Shown here: positions 26,017 to 36,528 of the stretch, piece after piece | Position numbering within the stretch: the first letter of the stretch is position 1 | Layout of the letters: every line of letters begins with the position of its first letter | Made by a program: the position numbers and the translations under genes | Notes under the pieces: generated by a model | Seen by the model: the letters and a program-made list of their open reading frames with translations, nothing else | Database searches by the model: none | What the model was told of the DNA's origin: nothing | DNA from: Variovorax boronicumulans | GTDB taxonomy: Bacteria > Pseudomonadota > Gammaproteobacteria > Burkholderiales > Burkholderiaceae_C | Reading direction: 5' to 3' | Length of the DNA stretch: 64,000 nt | Assembly (NCBI RefSeq): GCF_029892485.1 | Contig: NZ_JARXVG010000005.1 | Span: 248,001-312,000 of the forward strand

Positions 26017-26048
26017 CGCATGAGCCGCGCGACACATCATGCTGCTGA
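26013..26048 (+). CDS. 11-residue relay ORF between murF and mraY
   Basis: A strong ribosome site, AGGAGG at 26001-26006, lies six bases before ATG 26013, which opens an 11-codon ORF ([11 protein letters not shown]) ending TGA at 26046-26048. Its start overlaps the murF stop (ATGA) and its stop lies five bases past the mraY ATG at 26039. mraY itself has no ribosome site just upstream. I infer that ribosomes translate this mini-ORF and reinitiate at mraY. The peptide is probably not itself functional. The alternative is that the strong site simply serves mraY from 33 bases away, which is too far. Confidence 0.5.
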   Translation: MTHEPRDTSCC

Positions 26049-27217
26049 GCCTGGCCCAATGGCTGCAGACGCTCTCGCCCGAGTTCGGGTTCTTGCGCGT
26101 CTTCCAGTACCTCACCTTCCGCGCGCTGATGGCCGCGGTGACCGCACTCGTGGTCGGCCTGGTGGCCGGCCCGTACGTGATCCGCCGCCTCGCCGCACTC
26201 AAGATCGGCCAGCCGGTGCGGGGCTATGGCATGGAAACGCACCTCACCAAGAGCGGCACGCCCACCATGGGCGGCGTGCTGGTGCTGTTCGCCATCGCCT
26301 TCGCGACGCTGCTGTGGTTCGACATTTCGAACCGCTTCGTGTGGATCGTGCTGTGGGTCACCATGGGCTTCGGCGCCATCGGCTGGGTCGACGACTGGCG
26401 CAAGGTGGTGCGCAAGGACCCCGAGGGCATGCGCTCGCGCGAGAAGTATTTCTGGCAGTCGGTGGTCGGCCTGCTTGCGGGCTTCTACCTGCTCTTCAGC
26501 ATTTCGGAGAGCTCCAACTGGCGCGTGCTGCAGCTGTTCTTCGCCTGGGTGCAGTCGGGCTTCGACCTCGACTTCCCGCCCAAGATCAACCTGCTGGTGC
26601 CTTTCTTCAAGGAAGTGAGCTACCCGCTCGGCGGCATCGGCTTCGTGATCCTCACGTACCTGGTGATCGTGGGCGCGAGCAACGCGGTGAACCTGACCGA
26701 CGGCCTGGACGGCCTGGCGATCATGCCGGTGGTGATGGTGGGCTCGGCGCTGGGCGTGTTCGCCTACGTCACGGGCAGCGCGGTGTACTCCAAGTACCTG
26801 CTGTTCCCCAACATCCCGGGCTCGGGCGAACTGCTGGTGTTCTGTTCGGCCATGGCCGGCGCGGGCCTGGCGTTCCTCTGGTTCAACACGCACCCTGCGC
26901 AGGTCTTCATGGGCGACGTGGGCGCGCTCGCGCTCGGCGGCGCGCTGGGCACCATCGCGGTCATCGTGCGCCAGGAGATCGTGTTCTTCATCATGGGCGG
27001 CATCTTCGTGGTCGAGGCGATCTCGGTGATGGCGCAGGTCATGTACTTCAAGTACACGAAGAAGCGCTACGGCGAAGGCCGCCGCGTGCTCAAGATGGCG
27101 CCGCTGCACCACCACTTCGAGAAGAGCGGCTGGCGCGAGACGCAGGTCGTGGTGCGCTTCTGGATCATCACGATGCTGTTGTGCCTCGTGGGCCTTTCGA
27201 CCTTGAAGCTGCGCTGA
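26039..27217 (+). CDS. mraY: Phospho-MurNAc-pentapeptide translocase MraY
   Basis: MraY is the polytopic inner-membrane enzyme that links phospho-MurNAc-pentapeptide to undecaprenyl phosphate, making lipid I. The 392-residue protein has about ten membrane helices and the family motifs [18 protein letters not shown] (the catalytic DD), [13 protein letters not shown] and [12 protein letters not shown]. The length is slightly above the usual 360 because of a loop after SESSNW. The start matches MraY N-termini (M-L-x-x-LAxxL). Its translation is likely coupled to the relay ORF upstream. Confidence 0.97.
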   Translation: MLLSLAQWLQTLSPEFGFLRVFQYLTFRALMAAVTALVVGLVAGPYVIRRLAALKIGQPVRGYGMETHLTKSGTPTMGGVLVLFAIAFATLLWFDISNRFVWIVLWVTMGFGAIGWVDDWRKVVRKDPEGMRSREKYFWQSVVGLLAGFYLLFSISESSNWRVLQLFFAWVQSGFDLDFPPKINLLVPFFKEVSYPLGGIGFVILTYLVIVGASNAVNLTDGLDGLAIMPVVMVGSALGVFAYVTGSAVYSKYLLFPNIPGSGELLVFCSAMAGAGLAFLWFNTHPAQVFMGDVGALALGGALGTIAVIVRQEIVFFIMGGIFVVEAISVMAQVMYFKYTKKRYGEGRRVLKMAPLHHHFEKSGWRETQVVVRFWIITMLLCLVGLSTLKLR

Positions 27218-27226
27218 GAAACACCG

Positions 27227-29422
27227 ATGCGCCATCTGAAAGATCTCCCCGTCCTCATCCTCGGCCTCGGTGCGTCCGGGCTGGCGATGACGCGCTGGTG
27301 CGCGCGCCACGGAGCGATCGTGACCGTGGCGGACACGCGCGAGGCGCCCGCCGCGCTCGCGACGCTGCAGGCGGAGTTGCCCGAGGTGAGCTTCATCGGC
27401 GGGCCATTCTCGGCCGCGCTGGTCGAGGGCACGCCGATTCGCGCGGTGTATCGCTCGCCGGGGTTGTCGCCCGCGACCATTGCGCCGGTCGTCGACGCGG
27501 CACGCGCCGTGGGGCTGACGGTCGGCGGTGAGCTCGATCTCTTCGCGCGCGCGCTGCTGGACCTGCGGACGGTTGAAGTGCCGGTGGTGGAAGTCGCCGA
27601 GCCCGAGCCTCAAGCCGCAGTCGAGCCCGTTGCAGAAGTCCCTGCAGAACCCCCACTGCCCGAAGCGCAGGCCGAACTGCCCTTGACGGTCGAGCCGACG
27701 GAAGCCGCATCCGTGGAAGCGGCGGAAGTCCTCGCCGCACCGGAAGTGCCGGCAGCGATGGAAGAACAGGCCGAAGCCGAGGCGGCCGCGCCTGCCGAGA
27801 CGACCGAAGTCGCCGAAACGGCTGAAGTGCCAGCGCAAGCCGCCGAGCCCGTTCCGGCAGCCGAAAGCACGGACGCCGCCGAACCGACCGAACCCGCAAC
27901 TTCCGCGATGGCCGAAGCGATGCCGCGCGATCCTTCGTTGAGCGTTGCGGTCTCGCCGCCCGCGGAAGAAGCAGCACCGGCTGCAGAAGCCGCGGCAGCC
28001 ACCGATGCCGCACCCGAAGCGACGACGCCAGCAGTTCTTCCGCCCGCCACCGGCTCGCGCCTGCCCGCCACCGGCAAGCCCTACGTCCCCACGGCCGCCC
28101 GCGAGGCCGCCGACTTCGTCGCCAAGATCGCCGAACTCTCCGCCACCAACCCGGCCTCCGCCGCGGTGGAGGAAGAGCCGACGGCCCAGCTGCCCCTGGT
28201 GCCGATCGAAGAACCGCCCGCACCCAAGGGCTACACCCCTGCGGTGCTCGCCGTCACCGGCACCAACGGCAAGACCACCGTCACCGCGCTCGCCGGCCAA
28301 CTGGTGGAGCGCGCCGGCAAGACCGTGGCTGTGGCCGGCAACATCGGCCCGACGCTGCTCGATACGCTCGCCGCGCACATCGACGCTGAGACGCTGCCCG
28401 ATGTCTGGGTGCTCGAACTCTCCAGCTTCCAGCTGGACGGCGTGCAGGGCTTCGAGCCGACCGCCGCCACCGTGCTCAACCTCACGCAGGACCACCTCGA
28501 CTGGCACGGCGACATGCCGGCGTACGCGGCCGCGAAGGCGCGCATCTTCGGCGCGCAGGGCCTGATGATCCTCAACCGCGACGACGCCGGCGTGATGGCC
28601 ATGCTGCCGCCGCCCGTCAGGGTGAAGCTGCAGCGCCCGCAGATCCGTGCGCACGTCACCTTCGGTAGCGCGATGCCGACGCGTCCGGGGGACTACGGCA
28701 TCGAGCGCATCAACGGCGTCGCCTGGCTGGTGCGCGCGCTCGAAGCCGACGAAACGCAGAAGCGCAAGCGCGGCGCGGTGGTCGAAGAAGAAATCTTCTT
28801 CCAGCGCCTGATGCCCGCCGACGCGCTGCGCATCCGCGGCCGCCACAACGCCATGAACGCGCTGGCCGCGCTCGCACTCGCCACCGCCGCCGACTGCCCG
28901 CTGGGCCCGATGCTCTACGGCCTGCGCGAATACCGCGGTGAGCCGCACCGCGTGGAGCCGGTTGCGCTGATCGACGACGTGGAGTACTTCGACGACAGCA
29001 AGGGCACCAATGTCGGCGCGACGGTCGCCGCGCTGAACGGCCTGGGCGAAGACCGCCGCCGCGTGGTCGTCATCCTCGGCGGCGAAGGCAAGGGCCAGGA
29101 CTTCGAACCGCTCGCCGCGCCCGTGGCCCGGTACGCACGCGCCGTCGTGCTCATCGGCCGAGACGCGCCGCTGATCGAGGCCGCACTGGCGAACACCGGC
29201 GTCTCGCTGATGCATGCCGCCTCGATGGACGAGGCCGTGCAGCTCGCCGCCGCGCGCGCCAACCCGGGCGATGCCGTGCTGCTGTCACCGGCCTGTGCGA
29301 GCTTCGACATGTTCAACGACTACGAACACCGCGCCGAGGTGTTCCGCGAAGCCGTGCAGGTGCTCGCGGACAACCCGCGCGGCATGTCGGCCGACGGTTC
29401 GTCGCCGGAGGAAACGCTGTGA
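27227..29422 (+). CDS. murD: UDP-MurNAc-L-Ala--D-Glu ligase MurD with large acidic insertion
   Basis: MurD adds D-glutamate to UDP-MurNAc-L-Ala. Most MurD proteins are 440-510 residues; this one is 731. Residues 1-113 are the normal UDP-binding domain ([31 protein letters not shown]). Residues about 115-334 are an inserted Ala/Glu/Pro/Val-rich, low-complexity stretch. The normal ATPase domain resumes at [17 protein letters not shown] (P-loop 345-351), followed by [21 protein letters not shown], the C-terminal domain with [12 protein letters not shown] and [21 protein letters not shown]. The reading frame is intact throughout, so this is not a frameshift. The insertion sits exactly at the domain 1/domain 2 linker, so activity is probably kept. 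Confidence 0.93.
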   Translation: MRHLKDLPVLILGLGASGLAMTRWCARHGAIVTVADTREAPAALATLQAELPEVSFIGGPFSAALVEGTPIRAVYRSPGLSPATIAPVVDAARAVGLTVGGELDLFARALLDLRTVEVPVVEVAEPEPQAAVEPVAEVPAEPPLPEAQAELPLTVEPTEAASVEAAEVLAAPEVPAAMEEQAEAEAAAPAETTEVAETAEVPAQAAEPVPAAESTDAAEPTEPATSAMAEAMPRDPSLSVAVSPPAEEAAPAAEAAAATDAAPEATTPAVLPPATGSRLPATGKPYVPTAAREAADFVAKIAELSATNPASAAVEEEPTAQLPLVPIEEPPAPKGYTPAVLAVTGTNGKTTVTALAGQLVERAGKTVAVAGNIGPTLLDTLAAHIDAETLPDVWVLELSSFQLDGVQGFEPTAATVLNLTQDHLDWHGDMPAYAAAKARIFGAQGLMILNRDDAGVMAMLPPPVRVKLQRPQIRAHVTFGSAMPTRPGDYGIERINGVAWLVRALEADETQKRKRGAVVEEEIFFQRLMPADALRIRGRHNAMNALAALALATAADCPLGPMLYGLREYRGEPHRVEPVALIDDVEYFDDSKGTNVGATVAALNGLGEDRRRVVVILGGEGKGQDFEPLAAPVARYARAVVLIGRDAPLIEAALANTGVSLMHAASMDEAVQLAAARANPGDAVLLSPACASFDMFNDYEHRAEVFREAVQVLADNPRGMSADGSSPEETL

Positions 29423-30720
29423 ACTCCGCTGCTGCAGGCACCTCGACGCCGGACACCCGCACCGGCCGCTTCGGCGGCTTGTTCAGGCGCGCCCGCAGCG
29501 GCATCGATTCGCTGCCCGTGCACCTGCCGGTGCGGCTGGGCGGCGCCGGCATCTCGCAGACCAAGGCCACGCCGATGCGCGTGCTGGGCTTCGACCAGGC
29601 GCTGGTGTGGGTCACCGTGGCCCTGCTGACCTGGGGCCTGGTGATGGTGTATTCGGCCTCCATCGCGCTCCCCGACAACCCGCGCTTCGCGCGCGCCGGC
29701 TACAGCGCCTCGTTCTTCCTCACGCGGCATGCGGCCTCGGTGGCGTTCGCCTTCATCGCGGCGCTGCTGGCCTTCCAGATCCCGATGAAGACCTGGGAGC
29801 GCGCCGCGCCCTGGCTCTTCGTGGCCTCGCTGCTGTTGCTGGTGGCGGTGCTCATTCCGCACATCGGCATCAACGTGAACGGCGCGCGCCGCTGGCTGCC
29901 GATGGGCTTCATGCGCTTCCAGCCTTCGGAGCTGGCGAAGCTCGCGATGGTGCTCTACGCCGCCAGCTACATGGTGCGCAAGATGGAGATCAAGGAGCGC
30001 TTCTTCCGCGCCGTGCTGCCGATGGGCATCGCCGTGGTGGTGGTCGGCATGCTGGTGATGGCCGAGCCCGACATGGGCGCGTTCATGGTGATCGCGGTGA
30101 TCGCCATGGGCATCCTGTTCCTGGGCGGCGTGAACGCGCGCATGTTCTTCGTGATCGCCGCGCTGGTGGTGGTGGCCTTCGGCACCATCGTCGCGAGCAG
30201 CCCGTGGCGCCGCGAGCGCATCTTTGCGTACCTCGACCCGTGGAGCGAGGAGCACGCGCTCGGCAAAGGCTACCAGCTGTCGCACTCGCTGATCGCCATC
30301 GGGCGCGGCGAGATCTTCGGCGTGGGCCTGGGCGGCAGCGTCGAGAAGCTGCACTGGCTGCCCGAAGCGCACACCGACTTCCTGCTCGCCGTGATCGGCG
30401 AGGAATTCGGCCTCGTCGGCGTGCTGCTGATCATCGGCCTCTTCCTCTGGCTGACCCGCCGCGTCATGCACATCGGCCGCCAGGCGATCGCGCTGGACCG
30501 CGTGTTCTCGGGCCTCGTGGCCCAGGGCGTCGGCGTGTGGATCGGCTTCCAGACCTTCATCAACATGGGCGTGAACCTCGGTGCGCTGCCGACCAAGGGC
30601 CTGACCCTGCCGCTGATGAGCTTCGGTGGATCGGCGATCCTGATGAACATGGTGGCGCTGGCGATCGTGCTGCGCATCGATTACGAAAACCGCGTTCTCA
30701 TGCGCGGAGGCCGCGTATGA
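29419..30720 (+). CDS. ftsW: Septal peptidoglycan glycosyltransferase FtsW
   Basis: FtsW is the SEDS-family polymerase that, with FtsI, makes septal glycan from lipid II. The 433-residue protein has a 50-residue cytoplasmic head, about ten membrane helices and the SEDS blocks [72 protein letters not shown] and [11 protein letters not shown]. The GTG start overlaps the murD stop. The last residues, VLMRGGRV, are repeated by the mini-ORF that follows. Confidence 0.96.
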   Translation: MNSAAAGTSTPDTRTGRFGGLFRRARSGIDSLPVHLPVRLGGAGISQTKATPMRVLGFDQALVWVTVALLTWGLVMVYSASIALPDNPRFARAGYSASFFLTRHAASVAFAFIAALLAFQIPMKTWERAAPWLFVASLLLLVAVLIPHIGINVNGARRWLPMGFMRFQPSELAKLAMVLYAASYMVRKMEIKERFFRAVLPMGIAVVVVGMLVMAEPDMGAFMVIAVIAMGILFLGGVNARMFFVIAALVVVAFGTIVASSPWRRERIFAYLDPWSEEHALGKGYQLSHSLIAIGRGEIFGVGLGGSVEKLHWLPEAHTDFLLAVIGEEFGLVGVLLIIGLFLWLTRRVMHIGRQAIALDRVFSGLVAQGVGVWIGFQTFINMGVNLGALPTKGLTLPLMSFGGSAILMNMVALAIVLRIDYENRVLMRGGRV

Positions 30721-30800
30721 GGACGTGGTTTCGCCACAACCGTGTCAGCGCGCAGCGCTGCGGCGCGTATGCGCCGCTCATGCGCGGAGGGCGCGTATGA
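30717..30800 (+). CDS. 27-residue relay ORF between ftsW and murG
   Basis: ATG at 30717 overlaps the ftsW stop (ATGA) and opens a 27-codon ORF whose TGA at 30798-30800 overlaps the murG start (ATGA again). Its last eight residues, LMRGGRV after AP, copy the FtsW C-terminus: the DNA CTCATGCGCGGAGG-C/G-CGCGTATGA occurs at 30698-30720 and again at 30778-30800. A duplication of the ftsW-murG junction, including its GGAGG ribosome site, has therefore left this ORF in between. It is Arg/Ala-rich and hydrophilic. Whether it is translated is unknown, but both junctions look like working coupling sites. Confidence 0.5.
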   Translation: MRTWFRHNRVSAQRCGAYAPLMRGGRV

Positions 30801-31861
30801 CCGGCAGGACCGCACTCGTCATGGCCGGCGGCACCGGCGGCCACATCTTCCCGGGCCTCGCCGTGGCCGAGGCACTGCGCGAGCGCGGCTGGCGCGTGCA
30901 CTGGCTGGGCGCGCCCGGCAGCATGGAAGAAAAGCTCGTGCCGTCGCGTGGCTTCGCCTTCGAGCCGGTGCAGTTCGGCGGCGTGCGCGGCAAGGGCCCG
31001 CTCACATTGCTCCTGCTGCCGTTGAAGTTGCTGCGCGCCTTCTGGCAGAGCTTTCGCGTGGTGCGCCGCGTGAAGCCCGATGTGCTGGTGGGCCTGGGCG
31101 GCTACATCACCTTTCCGGGCGGAATGATGGGCGTGCTGCTCAACAAGCCGCTGGTGCTGCACGAGCAGAACTCGGTCGCGGGCTTGGCCAACAAGGTGCT
31201 GGCGGGCGTGGCCGACCGCGTGTTCACCGCCTTCCCGAATGTGCTGAAGAAGGCGCAGTGGGTCGGCAACCCGCTGCGGGCGGCGTTCACTTCGCAGCCC
31301 GATCCGGCCACGCGTTTCGCGGGCCGCACGGGTCCGCTCAAGCTGCTGGTCGTGGGCGGCAGCCTCGGCGCGCGCGGCCTCAACACCGTGGTGCCGCAGG
31401 CGCTGGCCCGTATCGAGCCGGGCACGCGCCCGCAGGTGCTGCACCAGAGCGGCGCCAAGCAGATCGACGAACTGCGCGCCAACTACACGGCCGCGGGTGT
31501 CGAAGGCGAACTCACGCCGTTCATCGAAGACACGGCGCAGGCCTATGCCGACGCCGACATCATCGTCGCGCGCGCCGGCGCCAGCACCGTCACAGAAATC
31601 GCGGCCGTCGGCGCAGCAGCGCTGTTCGTGCCATTCCCCTCGGCGGTCGACGACCACCAGACCACCAATGCGCGCTTCCTCGTGGACGCGGGCGGCGGCT
31701 GGCTGGTGCAGCAGGCAGCCCTCACTCCTGAATTGCTGGCTGATTTGCTACAGAACACCGAGCGCACCGCGCTGATCGAGAAGGCCGCCAAGGCCAAGAC
31801 CATGCAGAAGACCGAAGCCGTGGAAGCGGTGGTCCGCGCCTGCGAGGAGCTTGCCAAATGA
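30797..31861 (+). CDS. murG: UDP-GlcNAc transferase MurG
   Basis: MurG is the GT-B glycosyltransferase that turns lipid I into lipid II at the inner face of the membrane. The 354-residue protein has the N-terminal [55 protein letters not shown] and the donor-site [34 protein letters not shown]. The ATG at 30797 has GGAGGG upstream and gives the canonical N-terminus. The stop overlaps the murC start. Confidence 0.97.
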   Translation: MTGRTALVMAGGTGGHIFPGLAVAEALRERGWRVHWLGAPGSMEEKLVPSRGFAFEPVQFGGVRGKGPLTLLLLPLKLLRAFWQSFRVVRRVKPDVLVGLGGYITFPGGMMGVLLNKPLVLHEQNSVAGLANKVLAGVADRVFTAFPNVLKKAQWVGNPLRAAFTSQPDPATRFAGRTGPLKLLVVGGSLGARGLNTVVPQALARIEPGTRPQVLHQSGAKQIDELRANYTAAGVEGELTPFIEDTAQAYADADIIVARAGASTVTEIAAVGAAALFVPFPSAVDDHQTTNARFLVDAGGGWLVQQAALTPELLADLLQNTERTALIEKAAKAKTMQKTEAVEAVVRACEELAK

Positions 31862-33339
31862 AGCACGCGATTCGTCACATCCACTTCGTCGGCGTCGGCG
31901 GTTCTGGTATGAGCGGCATTGCCGAAGTGCTGCTCAACCTGGGCTACAAGATCACCGGCTCCGACCTGTCCGACAGCGCCACGCTGCGCCGGCTCGCGGG
32001 CCTGGGCATCGGCACCTTCGTGGGCCATGCGGCCGCGCACATCGAGGGCGCCGACGCGGTCGTCACCTCGACCGCCGTGCAATCGGACAACCCCGAGGTG
32101 CTGGCCGCGCGCGAAAAGCGTATTCCGGTCGTGCCGCGCGCGCTGATGCTGGCCGAACTGATGCGCCTGAAGCAGGGCATCGCCATTGCAGGCACACACG
32201 GCAAGACCACCACCACCAGCCTCGTGGCGAGCGTGCTCGACGCCGCCGGGCTCGACCCGACCTTCGTGATCGGCGGGCGCCTGAACAGCGCCGGCGCGAA
32301 TGCGCAGCTGGGCAGCGGCGACTACATCGTGGTCGAGGCCGACGAGTCGGACGCCTCGTTCCTGAACCTGCTGCCCGTGATGGCGGTGGTCACGAACATC
32401 GATGCCGACCACATGGAGACCTACGGGCACGACTTCGCGAAGCTGAAGAAAGCCTTCGTCGACTTCCTGCACCGCATGCCGTTCTACGGCGTGGCCATTC
32501 TCTGCACCGACGATCCGGCGGTGCGCGACATCGTGGCCGACGTCACCTGCCCGGTCACCAGCTACGGCTTCGGCGAGGACGCGCAGGTGCGCGCGGTCGA
32601 CGTGCGCGCGGTTGGCGGCCAGATGCATTTCACCGCGCAGCGCCGCAATGGCGTGACGCTGCCGGACCTGCCCATCGTGCTGAACCTGCCGGGCGAGCAC
32701 AACGTGCGCAATGCGCTGTCGGTGATCGCGGTGGCGGTGGAACTCGGCATTCCCGACGAAGCGGTGCAGCGCGGCCTGGCCGGCTTCAAGGGCGTGGGCC
32801 GCCGCTTCCAGAGCTATGGCGAGGTGCGCGTGCCGGGCGGTGCCGGCAGCTTCACCGTGATCGACGACTACGGCCACCACCCGGTCGAGATGGCGGCCAC
32901 CATTGCCGCGGCGCGCGGCGCGTTCCCGGGCCGCCGGCTGGTGCTGGCCTTCCAGCCGCACCGCTACACCCGCACGCGCGACTGCTTCGAGGATTTCGTG
33001 AAGGTCATCGGCACGGCCGATTCGGTGCTGCTCGGCGAGGTCTATGCCGCCGGCGAGGCGCCCATCGTGGCGGCCGACGGCCGCACGCTGGCGCGCGCGC
33101 TGCGCGTGGCCGGCAAGGTCGAGCCGGTGTTCGTCGACGACATCGCGGCCATGCCGCAGGCCGTCCTGGACAACGCCCGCCCGGGCGACGTCGTGCTGTC
33201 CATGGGCGCCGGCTCCATCGGCGCGGTGCCCGGCAAGGTGGTCGAACTCGGCGGCGCTGCGACCGCAGCACCGGCGTCGGCGGCCGCGCCATCGTCAACA
33301 ACATCGGAGCGCGTCTCGCGCAAGGGGAGGGCATCGTGA
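31858..33339 (+). CDS. murC: UDP-MurNAc--L-alanine ligase MurC
   Basis: MurC starts the stem peptide by adding L-alanine to UDP-MurNAc. The 493-residue ligase shows [17 protein letters not shown], the P-loop [11 protein letters not shown] (G112 onward), [34 protein letters not shown] and [10 protein letters not shown]. The last ~30 residues are a non-conserved Ala/Ser-rich tail that overlaps the ddl start region. It overlaps murG by four bases and ddl by four bases. Confidence 0.97.
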   Translation: MKHAIRHIHFVGVGGSGMSGIAEVLLNLGYKITGSDLSDSATLRRLAGLGIGTFVGHAAAHIEGADAVVTSTAVQSDNPEVLAAREKRIPVVPRALMLAELMRLKQGIAIAGTHGKTTTTSLVASVLDAAGLDPTFVIGGRLNSAGANAQLGSGDYIVVEADESDASFLNLLPVMAVVTNIDADHMETYGHDFAKLKKAFVDFLHRMPFYGVAILCTDDPAVRDIVADVTCPVTSYGFGEDAQVRAVDVRAVGGQMHFTAQRRNGVTLPDLPIVLNLPGEHNVRNALSVIAVAVELGIPDEAVQRGLAGFKGVGRRFQSYGEVRVPGGAGSFTVIDDYGHHPVEMAATIAAARGAFPGRRLVLAFQPHRYTRTRDCFEDFVKVIGTADSVLLGEVYAAGEAPIVAADGRTLARALRVAGKVEPVFVDDIAAMPQAVLDNARPGDVVLSMGAGSIGAVPGKVVELGGAATAAPASAAAPSSTTSERVSRKGRAS

Positions 33340-34307
33340 GCCTTCAGGATCCAAAACTCTTCGGCAAGGTTGCCGTGCTGTTCGGCGGTACCTCGGCCGA
33401 GCGCGAAATTTCATTGATGTCCGGCAACGGCGTGCTCGAAGCCCTGCGCTCTCGCGGCGTCGATGCGCATGCCTTCGATCCGGCCGACCGCGAACTGGTC
33501 GAACTCAAGCGTGAAGGGTTCGCGCGCTGCTTCGTCGTGCTGCACGGCCGGCACGGCGAGGACGGCACGGTGCAAGGTGCGCTCGAACTGCTCGGCATTC
33601 CCTACACCGGCTCGGGCGTCATGGCCTCGAGCGTGGCGATGGACAAGGTCATGACCAAGCGCATCTGGCAGGCCGACGGCCTGCCGACGCCCAAGTACGT
33701 GCGCCTGGCCTTCGACCAGCAAAGCCGCGAGCAGATCATGGTGGTGCCCGACGTGCTGGGCCTGCCGCTGATCGTGAAGCCGCCGCGCGAAGGATCGTCC
33801 ATCGGCGTGACCAAGGTCGAGGGCTATTCGCAGATGCAGGATGCGGTCACGCTCTCGGCGAAGTACGACGCCGACGTGCTCTGCGAGGAGTTCATCGAAG
33901 GCGAGGAAGTGACCTGCGCCGTGCTCGGCCAGGGGCTCGATGCGCGCGCGCTCCCGGTGGTGCGCATCGCCGCGCCCGAAGGCGCTTACGACTACCAGAA
34001 CAAGTACTTCACCGACGACGTGAAGTACCAGTGCCCGAGCGGCCTGCCGGCCAACGAGGAGCACGAGATCCAGCGCATCACGCTGGCCGCGTACCACACG
34101 CTCGGCTGCCGCGGCTGGGGCCGCGCCGACGTGATGATCCGCGCCAGCGACCGCAAGCCCTTCCTGCTCGAGATGAACACCTCGCCCGGCATGACCAGCC
34201 ATTCGCTGGTGCCGATGTCGGCGCGTGCGGCGGGCATCCCTTACGAAGAGCTGTGCCTGCGCGTGCTGGCCTCCGCTTCGCTGGATGCCAGGGGAGGAGC
34301 GCAATAG
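33336..34307 (+). CDS. ddl: D-alanine--D-alanine ligase
   Basis: Ddl is the ATP-grasp enzyme that makes the D-Ala-D-Ala dipeptide used by MurF. The 323-residue protein has [65 protein letters not shown] and the metal-binding [15 protein letters not shown]. The Tyr of the family's YxxK-type loop ([10 protein letters not shown]) points to D-Ala rather than D-lactate specificity. GTG start with GGGGAGG upstream, inside the murC tail. Confidence 0.96.
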   Translation: MSLQDPKLFGKVAVLFGGTSAEREISLMSGNGVLEALRSRGVDAHAFDPADRELVELKREGFARCFVVLHGRHGEDGTVQGALELLGIPYTGSGVMASSVAMDKVMTKRIWQADGLPTPKYVRLAFDQQSREQIMVVPDVLGLPLIVKPPREGSSIGVTKVEGYSQMQDAVTLSAKYDADVLCEEFIEGEEVTCAVLGQGLDARALPVVRIAAPEGAYDYQNKYFTDDVKYQCPSGLPANEEHEIQRITLAAYHTLGCRGWGRADVMIRASDRKPFLLEMNTSPGMTSHSLVPMSARAAGIPYEELCLRVLASASLDARGGAQ

Positions 34308-34309
34308 CC

Positions 34310-35098
34310 ATGGCCGACAGCATCCAGGCGCCCTTCGACGTCAAGCTCATGAACATCGTGGCGAACCTCGCGTTCGTGGCGGTGGCGCTCATGCTGCTTG
34401 CCGCGGGCGCGTGGTGGGTGCTGCGCCAGCCTTTCTTCCCGCTCGCGGGGATCAAGGTGGACGGCGAAGTGACGCACAACAACGCGGTCACGCTGCGCGC
34501 CAACGTGGCGCCGCAGCTCTCGGGCAACTTCTTCACCATCGACCTGGCGCGTGCGCGCACGGCCTTCGAGGCGGTGCCGTGGGTGCGCAGCGCGGTGGTG
34601 CGGCGCGAGTTCCCGAACAAGCTGCGCGTGACGCTGACCGAGCAGGTGCCGGTGGCCAGTTGGGGCGACGAGGCGGGCTCGAAGCTCATCAACGGTTTTG
34701 GCGACGTGTTCGAGGCCAACGTGGCCGAGGTGGACGACAACCTGCCGCGCCTGGACGGCCCGATCGAGCAGGCCGGGCAGGTGCTCGGCATGTACCGCGT
34801 GCTCGCACCGCAGTTCCAGCCCTACGACTTCGGCATCGACGAGCTCACGCTGTCCAGCCGCGGCAGCTGGAAGGTGGTGCTGGACAGCGGCGCGCAGATC
34901 GAGCTGGGGCGCGGGCAGAGCGAGGAAGTGTCGGCGCGGCTGCAGCGCTTTCTGAAGACCGTGACGCAGGTCGCGGGCCAGTACCACCGCACGGTGGCCG
35001 ATGTCGAAGGCGCCGATCTGCGCCACAACGACGCGTATGCATTGCGGCTGCGCGGCGTCACCACGGTCTCGCCAGAGGCCCCAAGAAAAATCAAGTAG
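34310..35098 (+). CDS. ftsQ: Cell division protein FtsQ
   Basis: FtsQ is a bitopic membrane protein that links early and late divisome proteins and binds FtsB/FtsL. The 262-residue protein has one membrane helix (about 20-38), a POTRA domain (FFPLAGIKVDGEVTHNNAVTLRANV to about 110) and the beta domain (ending SPEAPRKIK). VRREFPNKLRVTLTEQVPVASWGD is the strongest family block. It starts two bases after the ddl stop with GGGGAGG within reach. Confidence 0.95.
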   Translation: MADSIQAPFDVKLMNIVANLAFVAVALMLLAAGAWWVLRQPFFPLAGIKVDGEVTHNNAVTLRANVAPQLSGNFFTIDLARARTAFEAVPWVRSAVVRREFPNKLRVTLTEQVPVASWGDEAGSKLINGFGDVFEANVAEVDDNLPRLDGPIEQAGQVLGMYRVLAPQFQPYDFGIDELTLSSRGSWKVVLDSGAQIELGRGQSEEVSARLQRFLKTVTQVAGQYHRTVADVEGADLRHNDAYALRLRGVTTVSPEAPRKIK

Positions 35099-35128
35099 CG
35101 CTCATCGAGGAATCGAGGACATATTTCA

Positions 35129-36358
35129 ATGCCTAAAGAATACAAAGACCTGGTCGTAGGACTCGACATCGGAACCGCCAAGGTCATGGTGGTGGTGGCC
35201 GAGGTGCTGCCCGGTGGCGAGCTCAAGCTCGCGGGCCTGGGCATCGCGCCGAGCAATGGCCTCAAGCGCGGCGTGGTGGTGAACATCGACGCCACGGTGC
35301 AGAGCATCCAGCAGGCGCTGAAAGAGGCCGAGCTGATGGCCGACTGCAAGATCAGCCGCGTCTACACCGGCATCACCGGCAGCCACATCCGCGGCATCAA
35401 TTCGAGCGGCATGGTGGCGGTGAAGGACAAGGAAGTGACGCCCGCCGACGTGGCCCGCGTGGTGGAGACCGCGCGCGCGATCAACATCTCGAGCGACCAG
35501 CGCCTCTTGCTGGTGGAGCCCCAGGAGTTCGTGATCGACGGCCAGGACGTGAAGGAGCCGATCGGCATGAGCGGCATGCGGCTGGAAGCCAAGGTGCACA
35601 TCGTGACCGGTGCGCAGAGCGCGGCCGAGAACATCATCAAGTGCGTGCGCCGCTGCGGGCTGGAGGTCGACCAGCTGATGCTGAATCCGCTGGCCTCGAG
35701 CCAGGCGGTGCTGACCGAGGACGAACGCGAACTGGGCGTGGTGCTGGTGGACATCGGCGCGGGCACGACCGACGTGGCGATCTTCACCAACGGCGCGATC
35801 CGCCACACGGCGGTGATCCCGATCGCGGGTGACCTCATCACCAGCGACATCGCGATGGCGCTGCGCACGCCCACCAAGGACGCGGAAGACATCAAGGTCG
35901 AGAGCGGCTATGCCAAGCAGCTGCTGGCCGACCCGGACCAGCAGGTGGAAGTGCCTGGCCTGGGCGACCGCGGTCCGCGCATGCTGAGCAAGCAGGCGCT
36001 GGCCGGCGTGATCGAGCCGCGCATCGAGGAGATCTTCTCGCTGGTGCAGCAGGTGGTGCGCGAATCGGGGTACGAAGAGGTGCTCTCTTCGGGCGTGGTG
36101 CTCACCGGCGGCAGCGCGGTGATGCCCGGCATGGTCGAGCTCGGTGAAGACATCTTCCTGAAGCCCGTGCGCCGGGGCATCCCGAAGTATTCGAGCGCGT
36201 TGTCCGACATGGTGGCGCAGCCCCGTGCGGCTACCGTCATGGGGCTGCTCGAAGAAGCGCGCTTCGCACGCATGCGCGGCTTCAAGGTCGCGCAGAAGAA
36301 CGGGTCGGTAAAGACTGCGTTCGGACGTTTCAAGGACTTCATCGTGGGGAACTTCTGA
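35129..36358 (+). CDS. ftsA: Cell division protein FtsA
   Basis: FtsA is the actin-like ATPase that tethers FtsZ to the membrane and recruits later divisome proteins. The 409-residue protein has GLDIGTAKVMVVVAEV, the 1C domain, VLVDIGAGTTDVAIF, VLTGGSAVMPGM and a C-terminal amphipathic membrane-targeting helix (KTAFGRFKDFIVGNF). GAGGA lies upstream of the ATG at 35129. It follows ftsQ after 30 bases. Confidence 0.97.
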   Translation: MPKEYKDLVVGLDIGTAKVMVVVAEVLPGGELKLAGLGIAPSNGLKRGVVVNIDATVQSIQQALKEAELMADCKISRVYTGITGSHIRGINSSGMVAVKDKEVTPADVARVVETARAINISSDQRLLLVEPQEFVIDGQDVKEPIGMSGMRLEAKVHIVTGAQSAAENIIKCVRRCGLEVDQLMLNPLASSQAVLTEDERELGVVLVDIGAGTTDVAIFTNGAIRHTAVIPIAGDLITSDIAMALRTPTKDAEDIKVESGYAKQLLADPDQQVEVPGLGDRGPRMLSKQALAGVIEPRIEEIFSLVQQVVRESGYEEVLSSGVVLTGGSAVMPGMVELGEDIFLKPVRRGIPKYSSALSDMVAQPRAATVMGLLEEARFARMRGFKVAQKNGSVKTAFGRFKDFIVGNF

Positions 36359-36528
36359 CCATGAACCACTCCCCACTCTGGCTAGCTCGCGGCAGTCCGC
36401 CGTTGCATTTCAACGAGCGATGGCGACGAACAGGTCCACCATCGTGACGGCGCTCTCGTTGAACACGTCACGGCAAAAGAATTATTCATAGATACATAAC
36501 GGCAACTGCAATATTCAAGGAGTTAGAA
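36359..36528 (+). promoter_or_regulatory. ftsA-ftsZ intergenic region, probable ftsZ promoter
   Basis: This 170-base gap is long for the dcw cluster, where most genes overlap. The last 60 bases turn sharply AT-rich (AATTATTCATAGATACATAA), suggesting a dedicated ftsZ promoter there, and AAGGAG at 36518-36523 sets the ftsZ start. The first 110 bases are GC-rich and show no gene. No exact -35/-10 pair was settled. Confidence 0.45.

Noticed and set aside
27560..28232. Frameshift or gene fusion explanation for the long MurD
   Set aside because: The reading frame is continuous, both flanking domains are intact and the insert has biased composition rather than a second enzyme domain.
25934..29215. 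1,093-residue minus-strand ORF opposite mraY and murD
   Set aside because: It is His/Arg/Ala-rich antisense translation with no domains; the plus-strand genes are certain.
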